From Enterobacteriaceae bacterium 89 (GTDB lineage: Bacteria > Pseudomonadota > Gammaproteobacteria > Enterobacterales > Enterobacteriaceae): a stretch of DNA of 64,000 nucleotides. The notes beneath the pieces were generated by a model. That model made no database searches. It was not told the origin of the DNA and worked only from the letters and a program-made list of their open reading frames with translations. The stretch covers positions 278,331 to 342,330 of the forward strand of contig RQJH01000002.1 in assembly GCA_014156375.1 (NCBI GenBank). The letters run 5' to 3'. This document shows, piece after piece, positions 32,161 to 41,106 of the stretch (positions are counted from its first letter, which is position 1; each line of letters starts with the position of its first letter). A program made the position numbers and the translations under genes.

Positions 32161-32909
32161 GATGCCGCTCCTTCACTCTTCGCCAGCCCTTTAATCAAAA
32201 ACGCCACGCAGGTACCAAAGATAGCCATCGCCATGATGTCCACCTTGAGGTACAGCACGGCAAAGAATCCGCCGATAAACCAGGGCAGCAGGCTCTTTTT
32301 ACCGATCACCATGATGGTGATGGCAAAGCCCAGCGCAGGCAGGATCCCCCCCATGATTTCGAACGAGTGCGTCAGCCAGTGCGGCATCAGTTTGAGGAAG
32401 CTCTCCACCACGTTCTGGCCGAAATAGTTGGCGGCAAAGACCACCGGGAAACGCAGTACCAGCCCCAGCAAGGCCGGATAGAGAAACGCACAGCGCATGA
32501 TCCCGGCCATATTCGCCGTTTCCGCGTGCTTATCCGCCATGTGTACCCAGGCGGCGTTTAGCGTACGGCGCAGCTGATCAAGGAACACGCCGATCACGCC
32601 AAAAGGGATCGCCAGAGCGATAGCCAGGTTCGGATCCATCCCGGCCTTTACTGCTATTGGTATCGAAATACAGGCCGCCAGCGCGGGATCTGACGGCACG
32701 TTACCGCCCGGCGTAGAGGTCACGCCGAGATAAACAAGCTGCATGCCTGCGCCGATAATCATCGCTGTCTGCATGTTGCCGAGCAGCAACCCGACAAAGA
32801 CAGCAATCACCACCGGCTGCAGCAGCATGGCAGAGAAGGTGTAGCCCAGGCGTAAGCGGGCAAACCAGTAATACAGCCCCATCAGGCTTGCAAAAAGTAA
32901 AGTATCCAT
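32157..32909 (-). CDS. dgaC: Mannose-family PTS permease component IIC
   Basis: A polytopic membrane component of 250 residues and the partner of IID. GAGMQLVYLGVTSTPGGNVPSDPALAACISIPIAVK is the IIC signature region (residues about 52-87). Seven or eight hydrophobic segments are visible. It lies 25 bases downstream of the IIB gene in the operon. Confidence 0.9.
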   Translation of the reverse strand: MDTLLFASLMGLYYWFARLRLGYTFSAMLLQPVVIAVFVGLLLGNMQTAMIIGAGMQLVYLGVTSTPGGNVPSDPALAACISIPIAVKAGMDPNLAIALAIPFGVIGVFLDQLRRTLNAAWVHMADKHAETANMAGIMRCAFLYPALLGLVLRFPVVFAANYFGQNVVESFLKLMPHWLTHSFEIMGGILPALGFAITIMVIGKKSLLPWFIGGFFAVLYLKVDIMAMAIFGTCVAFLIKGLAKSEGAAS

Positions 32910-32934
32910 TGTTATTTCCCCTGTTATCAGAAGA

Positions 32935-33420
32935 TCAGTATTTTTTCAGGATATCGTCGAGCGACTGCGGCTTATCTTCCGGGATAGTCTGGAACACAAT
33001 CTGTATCCCCTGACTTTTCAGACCGTTAAGAATACCCACGTCCTTTTCATCCAAAGTGATGTTCTGGAACACCGCTTTACGGCTTGGGCCGCCGCCTAAT
33101 CCCCCCACCTGCACTGATTTGACGTCAAAACCCAACTGCACCGCCTCCTGAATGGCGCTGAGGGAAGGGAACAGAACCAGCACGCTACCGTCTCCGAGCT
33201 GATTCTCTTTCCACGCTGCCGCAAAGCTTTGATTGCTGTAGCAATCCACTTTGATGTTCGGTGGCGCTGCCATCAGGTAGATATTTTTCATGAACGGATC
33301 GGCATCCAGTTCATCACTGACCACGGCTATCCGGTTAGCCTGAGATTGTCCGACCCACTTGGTCACGACCTGACCGTGGATCAGACGGCTATCGATGCGA
33401 CACAACACGATATTTGCCAT
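32935..33420 (-). CDS. dgaB: Mannose-family PTS component IIB
   Basis: A cytoplasmic phosphocarrier of 161 residues that receives phosphate from IIA and passes it to the sugar. The phospho-histidine is H15 in RIDSRLIHGQVVTKW. The start at 33420 has AAGGGA about 7 bases upstream and fits the usual IIB N-terminus; the longer frame would read back into the IIA gene. The spacing to IIA is 10 bases. Confidence 0.92.
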   Translation of the reverse strand: MANIVLCRIDSRLIHGQVVTKWVGQSQANRIAVVSDELDADPFMKNIYLMAAPPNIKVDCYSNQSFAAAWKENQLGDGSVLVLFPSLSAIQEAVQLGFDVKSVQVGGLGGGPSRKAVFQNITLDEKDVGILNGLKSQGIQIVFQTIPEDKPQSLDDILKKY

Positions 33421-33430
33421 GTTATTTCCC

Positions 33431-33856
33431 TTATTTTGGTTGTTGTAATTGACTGACATGGGCCACGACATCCAGACAGCTGCTGCGTCCGGCCTCAACT
33501 AATACATTCACGCTTGCCGTCAGCAAGGCGCTTTCCCGGCAATCCAGTGCCGCCAGCAGTAATGATGCGTTCAACCCTGATATCACGGCGATCGGATAGT
33601 CGGCGCTTAAACGAGCCGCCACGTTGGAGGTTGTGCCACCGATGAAATCCGTCAGCACCAGTGAACCTTCCGGCAGCGTTTTCACCACGGACTCGACGCG
33701 TTGATAAAACTCGCCCAGCGTATCCACTGGCATCAGCGCGATTTCCGTTACGCCGGTCATTTCGCCGGTCACCATGCGCAGGCTTTCACACAGCTTTTGC
33801 CCCCAGCCGCCGTGCGTCAGCAGCAGGATCTCGGGCAGGGTTTGCGGGGTAGTCAA
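33431..33856 (-). CDS. dgaA: Mannose-family PTS component IIA
   Basis: A cytoplasmic phosphocarrier of 141 residues phosphorylated by HPr. The active histidine is H15 in LLLTHGGWGQKL. TDFIGGTTSN and VISGLNASLLLAAL match the conserved loops of mannose-type IIA. First gene after the sigma54 promoter at 33896-33911. Confidence 0.9.
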   Translation of the reverse strand: MTTPQTLPEILLLTHGGWGQKLCESLRMVTGEMTGVTEIALMPVDTLGEFYQRVESVVKTLPEGSLVLTDFIGGTTSNVAARLSADYPIAVISGLNASLLLAALDCRESALLTASVNVLVEAGRSSCLDVVAHVSQLQQPK

Positions 33857-33895
33857 ATTGGCCTCCTGGCTCAGTTACGTTTACAGCAGTAACAG

Positions 33896-33911
33896 AGCAA
33901 AGGCCGTGCCA
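33896..33911 (-). promoter_or_regulatory. Sigma54 (-24/-12) promoter of the PTS operon
   Basis: The minus strand reads TGGCAC-GGCCT-TTGCT, a full match to the RpoN consensus TGGCAC-N5-TTGCW. Its 3' edge is about 40 bases before the IIA start. The adjacent gene encodes a sigma54 activator, which supports the call. An 11-bp palindrome TTGTGTCACAA lies 5 bp upstream (33916-33926). Confidence 0.93.
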
Positions 33912-33975
33912 GAATTTGTGTCACAAGAGGGATAACGAGGGGCTGGCGCAGAGCAAAGCCGCACCAGCTAAGGGA

Positions 33976-36774
33976 TTAGCCGTATAGCAGCTCGTAGATA
34001 TAAAAGTATTCCGCGTCCGACAGACGAATGGCATAGGCCTCCTCAATCGGCAGGAACGCGGCTTTGATGACACTAAAGGCGCGATTATCCAGATCCGGCT
34101 TATTTTCGAGAGCCATCTGTAACGGTTTTCGGTTAATCACGATACGCTCAACCATGCAGCAGCAGTGGATCAGGAAGCGCAGTGTCACCTGGCGGCTGGG
34201 TTTGAGGGCAAGCGTGGTCGTCAGGTGGTTAAACACCCCTTCCATCTCTTTCAGAATGCGCTGCGGATTCAGCACAGAAATGTGGTTGATGATGCTTTCC
34301 ATAGTCAACGCGCTGATAAAGCGCATCGCGCTGCGTTCCTTCTCCAGCCGTCGCTCGCTGCTGGAAAGATCCGGCATCAGCAGGCTCAACACCAGTTCCG
34401 GGCCCTGCTCAGAGAACAGCTCCTCCAGTGAAATAAACGGAATATCCGGCAGGCCAGGCTGAAAGGTGCCGACTATTCCGGCCAGTCTTTCATCTGGCCG
34501 CAGAGATTGCTGCACCCGCTCCAGACTTCTCACTTCGTTGTAATCGAGGATCACCATTCTGGTGTCCTGCGACATAAGCTCGCCAAAGCTCTCTTCCAGC
34601 ACTTTCTTAATTTTTTCCGCCGTGCCCATCCCTGTAATACAGGAGATAACCAATACTTTGCCCGCATTCTCCTGCTGCGGGGTACAGAGCTGACAGGGAA
34701 TGTTCTTCTCCTGCATCAGCGCAGCCAGCTGTGGCAGCTCGCTGGTTTCGTAGCTAAGCTCAAGCCCAACCTCAAGCAGAGTGGTCAGTGTGATATTGGG
34801 CATCAGTAAGACATCAATATGAAAGAGCTTGCTGACGGTGGTTCCGAAATGTACCAGTGAGCCAATATCCACCATCAGGATCAGCCGCTGCCAGCCGCGG
34901 GCCTGAATGCGCTGAGTCAGCGTCTCCAGAGTGTCATGCACCGACTGTTCGAACGGCATGTCGATGGCGCTTAAAAGCTCTCGTTCCAGCACCTGGTTGA
35001 CATAATTCGCCATGCTAGTCGCCGTTGTCGCACCATGTGCGATCAGGATCACCCCACAATCAGGGCTGGCATCGATACGCTGACGATAACGTCGACACTC
35101 CTTCAGGAACAGACACAGCCACACCACTTCCGTTGCAGGGCACTGTATATGCAGCAGCTCATTGATTTTTCTGCACAGCAGAGTGGCATTTTCATATTCA
35201 TCTTTGCAGCTGTCGAGGATCAGGCTTGAGGAATACAGCTGCGGGATAAGTCCACGCCGGACGTAGCCTATCAGCGCCAGAAAGTGCTTGCGCAGCGGGT
35301 TGACCAGATTCCCGGGCAGCGCAAAACCCAGCACCTGTTCCACGCTGGACATCAGCGCAGTCACGCGCTCCTCTATCCGTTCGCCATAGCGTGGCGGCGG
35401 CGTGGCGGTATTTCGGCTGTAAAGCCCGTATTCAAAAATAGAGCTGAGTTTATTTTTGAGGATCGCCAGCGTTTCGGCGGGTGGCACATTGCTGTTGCGC
35501 AAATTGACGTATTCGCGGGTCAGAAAACGGTAGAAAAGATCGCTTTCCTCAGCCTCAGACCCGCTGGCGAGCGAGTGTTTTAGCGCTGGCAATGTCCCGG
35601 CATCGACACAGAGCCGTTCTTTGCCCGCAAAAAGCCGATCCACCAGCATCCGCTGTTCCACGCTGGCGTTAAACGGCAGGTCGGCCAGCCGTTTGTCCAG
35701 CTGTAACACCTCATCATGTTCGGTCATTCCTGATGCCCAAGCCTGGGCGCAAAGGAACTGGATATCACTTTTAAGCTGACCAATATTGCCTTCCAGCGGC
35801 TTGTTCAGCAGCCACAGTAACAGCGTCTTATCGAGACTGAGGGTGCGCTCTATTTTGCGGCTTTCGCGCTGCATAAAGCCCATAATTAGCTCGACCTGTT
35901 CTTCAGGTGAACGCTGACGAATTCCGGGAAGATCGATACAAACCTGGATGCGGCGTTGAAAAGTACGCAGCAGAGCTGAGCTGGTGGGCTCGGTGGTGGC
36001 GCAAATCAGGCGAACCGATATTTTACGTGCCTGAGCACTTGAGCCCAGCGGGCGATACTCGCCCTTATCCAGAACGGAAAAAAGCTTTTCCTGTCCTTCG
36101 TACGGCAGACGGTGGACTTCATCCAGCAGCAAATAGCCGCCATCAGCCTGTTCGACCATTCCGGTTTTATTCTCATTGGCTCCGGTAAATGCCCCCTGCC
36201 GGTGGCCGAAGAGATGAGAAGAGAGCAATTCGGGGTTATGGGCGTATTCCGCACAGTTGAAATAGACCAGAGGGGGTGGCGTTGCTGTGGTATTTTCACA
36301 GGCAAAACGGTGCATCATCTCGGCAAAATAGGTTTTCCCCACGCCAGAGGGACCGGTCAGCAGCACGTGTAAACCGTGGGGGTAAAGCACCGCAGCTCGC
36401 CCCTTTTCTACCGCCTCTTTCAGGCTACGATCGTAGCCAATCAGGCCGGTGAAAGGATCTTCGGCCCCGGCATCGACACCATTCGGCAGTAAATCGGCGA
36501 TGGCGCGAAGTTTATGCTCGCCCTCACCCAGTTTCCGCCCTAACACTGTTTGCAGGGCCTGACTGTGGAGGAAAAAAACCGGACGTCCGCGGCTCTTGAC
36601 CACGAGACCGTCATTCCAGAGCTGATTGAGATCTTTGCTGACTGAATTGCGGGCCAGGCCGAGGTTGAAACCCATCGCTTCAGCGGTAAATGCGCTTTCC
36701 TGCGGAAGGTTATTTAAATTCAGACCACGCGTCAGCCTTTCCAGTTCGCCCAGGATAATCTCAATTCTTCTCAT
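33976..36774 (-). CDS. dgaR: LevR/DgaR-type sigma54 activator with PTS regulatory domains
   Basis: A 932-residue activator. An N-terminal winged-helix (about 25-68) precedes a AAA+ domain with Walker A GPSGVGKT (141-148), the sigma54-contact loop GAFTGA (194-199) and Walker B LLLDEV (215-220). Then come a PRD-like region (about 465-570), a mannose-type IIA domain with H580 in ILIAHGATT, a IIB-Gat-like domain with C712 in SCITGMGTAEKIKK, and a C-terminal PRD with H870. Phosphorylation of these sites by the PTS should tune activity to sugar transport. It is transcribed toward its target operon, with 119 bases between. Confidence 0.9.
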   Translation of the reverse strand: MRRIEIILGELERLTRGLNLNNLPQESAFTAEAMGFNLGLARNSVSKDLNQLWNDGLVVKSRGRPVFFLHSQALQTVLGRKLGEGEHKLRAIADLLPNGVDAGAEDPFTGLIGYDRSLKEAVEKGRAAVLYPHGLHVLLTGPSGVGKTYFAEMMHRFACENTTATPPPLVYFNCAEYAHNPELLSSHLFGHRQGAFTGANENKTGMVEQADGGYLLLDEVHRLPYEGQEKLFSVLDKGEYRPLGSSAQARKISVRLICATTEPTSSALLRTFQRRIQVCIDLPGIRQRSPEEQVELIMGFMQRESRKIERTLSLDKTLLLWLLNKPLEGNIGQLKSDIQFLCAQAWASGMTEHDEVLQLDKRLADLPFNASVEQRMLVDRLFAGKERLCVDAGTLPALKHSLASGSEAEESDLFYRFLTREYVNLRNSNVPPAETLAILKNKLSSIFEYGLYSRNTATPPPRYGERIEERVTALMSSVEQVLGFALPGNLVNPLRKHFLALIGYVRRGLIPQLYSSSLILDSCKDEYENATLLCRKINELLHIQCPATEVVWLCLFLKECRRYRQRIDASPDCGVILIAHGATTATSMANYVNQVLERELLSAIDMPFEQSVHDTLETLTQRIQARGWQRLILMVDIGSLVHFGTTVSKLFHIDVLLMPNITLTTLLEVGLELSYETSELPQLAALMQEKNIPCQLCTPQQENAGKVLVISCITGMGTAEKIKKVLEESFGELMSQDTRMVILDYNEVRSLERVQQSLRPDERLAGIVGTFQPGLPDIPFISLEELFSEQGPELVLSLLMPDLSSSERRLEKERSAMRFISALTMESIINHISVLNPQRILKEMEGVFNHLTTTLALKPSRQVTLRFLIHCCCMVERIVINRKPLQMALENKPDLDNRAFSVIKAAFLPIEEAYAIRLSDAEYFYIYELLYG

Positions 36775-36891
36775 TGCGGTACCGCTTCACAAATGTATGA
36801 TTATTCTGAACATACACTATTGCAGGCGACAAGAAAGAGAAACGGCTTGCAGACAACGATTTCTGGAAAGTAATCAATGTGCGCAGAAAAG

Positions 36892-36931
36892 TAAAAACCG
36901 CTGCACCTTACGGTGCAGCGGTCTTTTTTTT
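36892..36931. terminator. Bidirectional terminator between bhsA and the activator gene
   Basis: ACCGCTGCACC and GGTGCAGCGGT form a perfect 11-bp stem with a TTAC loop. It has CTTTTTTTT on the plus side and TTTTTACTTTT on the minus side. The minus direction ends bhsA. Confidence 0.92.
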
Positions 36932-36967
36932 GGCAGTGGCGTTGCCGAGGGTTAAATAAGGCGGGCC

Positions 36968-37225
36968 TTATTTATAAATTACCGCAGTCCCATGGAGAGT
37001 GTTTGGACCGGTAACTGAAGTAATACGGTAGGATTTCGCACCCATTGCATCAGCTTTCTGTGCCAGCTGATCTTCGAGTGAACCCAGGTTAGTCCCCGCG
37101 TCGGCGGAGATAACGCCTGCTTTATGCTGGTCAACCGGAGTGGACTGCACTTCTACGGCAGCAAAGCTTGCAAATGACAGTGAGCTCAGGACAGCGGCAA
37201 CAGCCAGGGTTTTGATAGTTTTCAT
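36968..37225 (-). CDS. bhsA: Stress-induced outer-membrane protein BhsA (YcfR)
   Basis: A small DUF1471 protein linked in E. coli to biofilm, stress resistance and copper permeability. It has 85 residues, a signal peptide of about 22 residues (FASFA-AVEV) and the conserved ITSVTGPNTLHGTAVIYK end. It is divergent from comR, whose product represses it in E. coli and is relieved by copper. Confidence 0.95.
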   Translation of the reverse strand: MKTIKTLAVAAVLSSLSFASFAAVEVQSTPVDQHKAGVISADAGTNLGSLEDQLAQKADAMGAKSYRITSVTGPNTLHGTAVIYK

Positions 37226-37290
37226 GTTTTTTATACCTATGCAGATGAATTTGTGTGGTCGTTATTATTAACTTAACGATCGATAGGTAA

Positions 37291-37319
37291 ATCATAGTGT
37301 GATCTGCGTCACACGTCAA
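37291..37319 (-). promoter_or_regulatory. bhsA promoter with an internal CRP-like palindrome
   Basis: On the minus strand TTGACG and TATGAT are 17 bp apart. The spacer holds TGTGACGCAGATCACA (37298-37313), a perfect TGTGA-N6-TCACA core inside an 18-bp dyad. A protein bound there would cover the promoter. It could be a CRP site used for repression or the operator of ComR. Confidence 0.7.
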
Positions 37320-37471
37320 AGCATTTTTATAATGATTATTATATAATTTAATTATCTCTTATTTTTCATATTGATATGAGAATTTTATTTTGCCCTTTTC
37401 CCCTCTGGTTATGTGAATGGATTGTTTTTATAATGAAGAGACAACACACACCATTGAGGTACAACGGCACC

Positions 37472-38107
37472 ATGACAACTGAAGTTGCAAGTTGCGTAAA
37501 AAAAAGCCGTGGCCGACCAAAAGTGTTCGACAGGGAAGCGGCGCTTGATAAGGCCATGACACTCTTCTGGCAGCACGGCTATGAAGCCACGTCGCTGGCT
37601 GATTTAGTGGAAGCTACGGGCGCGAAAGCCCCGACGCTGTATGCAGAGTTCGCTAATAAAGAAGGCCTGTTCCGGGCCGTGCTGGATCGCTATATCTCGC
37701 GGTTTGCAGCCAAACATGAAGCGCAGTTATTCTGCGAGGAAAAAACGGTTGAGCAGGCGCTGCGGGACTATTTCAGCGCTGTCGCCACCTGCTTCACCAG
37801 TAAAGATACCCCGGCGGGCTGCTTTATGATTAACACCTCCGCCACCCTTGCGGCCTCTTCAAAAGAGATTGCACAGACGCTGAAATCAAGGCATGCGATG
37901 CAGGAAAAAACGCTCTGTGAATTCCTCGCCCAGCGGCAGAAGCGTGGGGAAATCCCGCAGGACAAGCCCGTCTGCGAACTGGCTTTATTCCTGAGCTGCA
38001 TTTTGCAAGGGATGTCGATCAGCGCCCGCGAAGGGGCAAGCTACGACAAGCTGATGAGCATTAGCGACACCACCCTTCGCCTGTGGCCGCAGATGCTGAA
38101 GCTCTGA
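37472..38107 (+). CDS. comR: TetR-family copper-responsive repressor ComR
   Basis: Represses bhsA and is released by copper in E. coli. The start at 37472 (MTTEVASCVKKSRGRPKVFDRE) gives 211 residues, near the E. coli length; the longer frame begins upstream of a TATAAT element (37429-37434). The TetR HTH is at about residues 32-60 (TSLADLVEATGAKAPTLYAEF). Cysteines and histidines in the C-terminal domain could bind metal. Confidence 0.93.
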   Translation: MTTEVASCVKKSRGRPKVFDREAALDKAMTLFWQHGYEATSLADLVEATGAKAPTLYAEFANKEGLFRAVLDRYISRFAAKHEAQLFCEEKTVEQALRDYFSAVATCFTSKDTPAGCFMINTSATLAASSKEIAQTLKSRHAMQEKTLCEFLAQRQKRGEIPQDKPVCELALFLSCILQGMSISAREGASYDKLMSISDTTLRLWPQMLKL

Positions 38108-38127
38108 CGGTTGTAAAACGGGTATAT

Positions 38128-38162
38128 AAAAAAGGCCCCTCAGCCTGAGCGCTTGAGGGGCC
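38128..38162 (-). terminator. Rho-independent terminator of ycfJ
   Basis: On the minus strand GGCCCCTCA pairs with TGAGGGGCC around an 11-nt loop and is followed by six T residues. The same hairpin may also help end comR. Confidence 0.88.
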
Positions 38163-38184
38163 AATTAAAAGCAGAACTGCTTTT

Positions 38185-38724
38185 TTATGCTTTGTTATTC
38201 AAAACCAGCTGTCCGTTGCCGTCGAGTGGGATCTGAGAGCCCGGATCTTTATCCATACGGATTTTCCCCTGCTGATCGCCAATCTTGTAGGTCACGTCGT
38301 AACCCAACATTTTTTCTGATTTGTCATACACCGTCTTACAACGTTGCTGAGTCGTGGTATAGGTATCGTTATCCTGCATTGAACCCTGGATTTGGTTCCC
38401 TGCATAACCGCCACCCAACGCGCCGGCTACCGTCGCCACATCACGACCACGACCGCCGCCAAACTGGTGACCAATCACCCCACCCGCTACCGCACCCAGC
38501 ACGGAGCCTGCGATACGGTTTTCATCCTGTACAGGACGACGATGAGTTACCGCCACGTTGCGACACTCCTGACGCGGCGTTTTGACACTTTCTTTTATCG
38601 GGGTTGCGGAAACGACCTGAGCATATCGTGGGCTGCGATCGAATACGTTCAGACTGGCCACCGCCGCCACACCCAGCGCAGCAGCTACGCCAATCCCTAT
38701 ACCCGCTAACATTGATTTATTCAC
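38185..38724 (-). CDS. ycfJ: Glycine-zipper protein YcfJ
   Basis: A 179-residue membrane-associated protein of unknown function. It has an N-terminal hydrophobic segment (MLAGIGIGVAAALGVAAVA) and a glycine-zipper hairpin (GSVLGAVAGGVIGHQFGGG, later AGALGGGYAGNQIQG). The start is GTG at 38724, preceded by AAGGAGG at 7 bases, which gives the E. coli length. Confidence 0.93.
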   Translation of the reverse strand: MNKSMLAGIGIGVAAALGVAAVASLNVFDRSPRYAQVVSATPIKESVKTPRQECRNVAVTHRRPVQDENRIAGSVLGAVAGGVIGHQFGGGRGRDVATVAGALGGGYAGNQIQGSMQDNDTYTTTQQRCKTVYDKSEKMLGYDVTYKIGDQQGKIRMDKDPGSQIPLDGNGQLVLNNKA

Positions 38725-38861
38725 GGGAGTTCCTCCTTTGTTGCTATTGGTAACATTATTGCAACCAGAGGGTGGAGCCGGATATAAGAAAACCACTCAA
38801 AAACAGGCGGGCTGACGCCAGCAGAGCTGGATTCAGAACAATCCGAAGAATACAAACCAGC

Positions 38862-38947
38862 TGCCCGGTGGCGCAGGCTTACCGGACCTACAAATCAGGC
38901 ACCGTGCTTTGATTCTCGTAGGTCTGATAAGCGAAGCGCCATCAGGC
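38862..38947. repeat. REP pair between ycfJ and ndh
   Basis: CTGCCCGGTGGCGCAGGCTT... faces GTAGGTCTGATAAGCGAAGCGCCATCAGGCA. It lies between two same-direction genes, downstream of ndh. Confidence 0.8.
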
Positions 38948-38948
38948 A

Positions 38949-38975
38949 AAATAAAAGCCCGGTCGAAACCGGGCT
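38949..38975 (-). terminator. Rho-independent terminator of ndh
   Basis: On the minus strand AGCCCGGT-TTCG-ACCGGGCT has a stable TTCG loop and is followed by TTTATTTT, 10 bases after the ndh stop. Confidence 0.9.
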
Positions 38976-38985
38976 GAAGGGGAAA

Positions 38986-40290
38986 TTAGTGCAGCTTAAG
39001 GCGAGGACGAATAACGCGGTTGATGCTGCCCACCAGCATCATCAGGCCCGTTTTGAAATAGCCGTGCAGCGCGATCTGATGCATACGGTACAACGAGATG
39101 TAAACCATACGCGCGATGCGCCCTTCTACCATCATCGAGCCACGCATCAGGTTGCCCATCAGGCTGCCAACGGTGGAGTAGTTTGAGAGCGACACCAGTG
39201 AACCGTGATCTTTGTAGGTATACGCCTTCAGCGGTTTGCCTTTGATCTGCGCCAGAATGTTGCTCAGCGCCAGACTTGCCATCTGGTGCGCGGCCTGGGC
39301 ACGAGGTGGCACAAAACCGCCTTCCGGACGGGCACAGGAGGCACAGTCGCCAATCGCGAAAATGTCCGCATCACGGGTGGTTTGCAGCGTCGGCTCGACC
39401 ACCAGCTGGTTGATACGGTTGGTTTCCAGTCCACCGATCTCTTTCATGAAATCTGGCGCTTTGATCCCCGCCGCCCACACCATCAGGTCAGCATTGATGT
39501 ACTCGCCTTCTTTGGTATGCAGACCGCCTTCGTCGGCGCTGGTTACCATGGTTTGAGTCAGCACGCGAACGCCCATTTTGGTGAGTTCGTTATGCGCAGC
39601 GCCGGAAATACGCGGCGGCAGCGCAGGCAGAATACGCTCACCGGCTTCCACCAGCGTGACGTTCAGCGCTTCGTTGGTCAGCCCTTTGTAACCATAGCTG
39701 TGCAGCTGTTTCACCGCGTTATGCAGTTCGGCAGACAGCTCAACGCCCGTTGCCCCACCGCCAACGATGGCGATGTTCACTTTACCGTTCGCCCCCAGGT
39801 TGCTGGAGTGCTTCAGGAACAGGTTCAGCATTTCCTGATGGAAACGGCGCGCCTGGTGCGGGTTATCGAGGAAGATGCAGTTCTCTTTCACGCCCGGCGT
39901 ATTGAAGTCATTTGAGGTACTGCCCAGCGCCATCACCAGAGTGTCATACGGCAGCTTGCGCTCCGGAACCAGCAGGTCCCCTTTCTCATCGCGAAGTTCA
40001 GCGATAGTCAGCGTTTTGGCCTCACGATTGATATCCACCACGGAACCAAGCTGGAACTGGAAATGATGGTTGCGCGCGTGAGCCAGGTAGCTCAGTGCAT
40101 CAACGCCTTCATCCAGTGAACCCGTTGCCACTTCGTGCAGCAGAGGTTTCCACAGATGGCTGTGGTTACGATCGACCAGTGTGATTTTCGCTTTTTTGCC
40201 ACGACCGAGCTTTTTGCCTAACTGTGTAGCCAGCTCAAGTCCGCCTGCACCACCACCCACAATCACAATCTTTTTCAATGGCGTAGTCAA
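38986..40290 (-). CDS. ndh: NADH dehydrogenase II
   Basis: The non-proton-pumping membrane-bound NADH:quinone oxidoreductase of the aerobic chain. The 434 residues equal the E. coli length. The FAD motif [16 protein letters not shown] (residues about 10-25) and the NAD motif [17 protein letters not shown] are present, as is a C-terminal amphipathic region for membrane attachment. An FNR site upstream indicates anaerobic repression. Confidence 0.98.
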   Translation of the reverse strand: MTTPLKKIVIVGGGAGGLELATQLGKKLGRGKKAKITLVDRNHSHLWKPLLHEVATGSLDEGVDALSYLAHARNHHFQFQLGSVVDINREAKTLTIAELRDEKGDLLVPERKLPYDTLVMALGSTSNDFNTPGVKENCIFLDNPHQARRFHQEMLNLFLKHSSNLGANGKVNIAIVGGGATGVELSAELHNAVKQLHSYGYKGLTNEALNVTLVEAGERILPALPPRISGAAHNELTKMGVRVLTQTMVTSADEGGLHTKEGEYINADLMVWAAGIKAPDFMKEIGGLETNRINQLVVEPTLQTTRDADIFAIGDCASCARPEGGFVPPRAQAAHQMASLALSNILAQIKGKPLKAYTYKDHGSLVSLSNYSTVGSLMGNLMRGSMMVEGRIARMVYISLYRMHQIALHGYFKTGLMMLVGSINRVIRPRLKLH

Positions 40291-40390
40291 CGTGACCCCC
40301 TCAAATTATTAACCAATTGTTAATTAAAAGTTATCGAAATAGCCTTTATTTAACAACAAGTTACCAGACTGAAACCATTCAGTGAGTCGG

Positions 40391-40439
40391 AGAATAACAC
40401 GTCAGGTGCATTGGTCATACCAAAATTGATATGAATCAA
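40391..40439 (-). promoter_or_regulatory. FNR site and -10 of the ndh promoter
   Basis: TTGAT-TCAT-ATCAA (40426-40439) is a perfect FNR box. TATTCT (40391-40396 on the minus strand) fits a -10, which puts the FNR site near -50, as in the repressed E. coli ndh promoter. Confidence 0.85.
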
Positions 40440-40490
40440 GTTTTACCGCTCTAAAGTTGAGCAAGTGTAGCAGCTATGGCAGGGAAGACT

Positions 40491-40517
40491 CGCCCGATAA
40501 CACAGCGCTATCGGGCG
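40491..40517 (-). terminator. Hairpin after ycfP
   Basis: CGCCCGATA and TATCGGGCG form a 9-bp stem with a 9-nt loop, followed on the minus strand by AGTCTTCCC. The T run is weak. Confidence 0.6.
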
Positions 40518-40527
40518 TTGACGGGGA

Positions 40528-41070
40528 TCAGCCGAGGGTTTTGAACGCTTTGATGCGCTGCAAATGCGGGGAGATATTCTTGAATTTATGGGTCTGCACG
40601 TCGTCCCAGATGATCTCGTAATAATGATGCAGCAGGTCGGCCGAACGCTGGCTGTCCAGCGCCTCATCCTCACGGGAGAGGATCACCAGGCAGCGATCAC
40701 GATTTTTTTCACGGAAGTTACTGACGCACTTAGTGCCAATGTCCGCGTACTCTTCCGGCCGGTCGATTTTCCCTTCCATGTTCTCATGCGGGAACAGATT
40801 AGGGTTAAAAATCACCTGGCGAATGTCGCAGAGAAAACCAATACGCTCCGCCCAGTAGCCGCCAAGGCCGACGCCGCAAATCAGCGGCCTGTCGTCAGCG
40901 TTCAGCTGCAGCATCTTGTCCACTTCCTTAAGCAGATGCTGCATATCGTGTTTCGGGTGCCGCGTACTGTAGCTAATCAGGCGAACGTCCGGGTCGATAA
41001 ACTGCAGCTGCAGCACTTTCTCGTGATTTCCCGGGCTGTTTGAGTCAAAACCGTGCAAATAAATAATCAT
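40528..41070 (-). CDS. ycfP: Esterase-like protein YcfP
   Basis: A 180-residue alpha/beta-hydrolase-like protein of the UPF0227 family. [17 protein letters not shown] carries the oxyanion-region HG motif. [12 protein letters not shown] has GLG in place of the usual nucleophile motif GxSxG, so hydrolase activity is uncertain. Last gene of hinT-ycfL-lpoB-thiK-nagZ-ycfP. Confidence 0.93.
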   Translation of the reverse strand: MIIYLHGFDSNSPGNHEKVLQLQFIDPDVRLISYSTRHPKHDMQHLLKEVDKMLQLNADDRPLICGVGLGGYWAERIGFLCDIRQVIFNPNLFPHENMEGKIDRPEEYADIGTKCVSNFREKNRDRCLVILSREDEALDSQRSADLLHHYYEIIWDDVQTHKFKNISPHLQRIKAFKTLG

Positions 41071-41106
41071 ACATCCTCACAACACTGCCAATCCCGAAGC
41101 GGGAGA

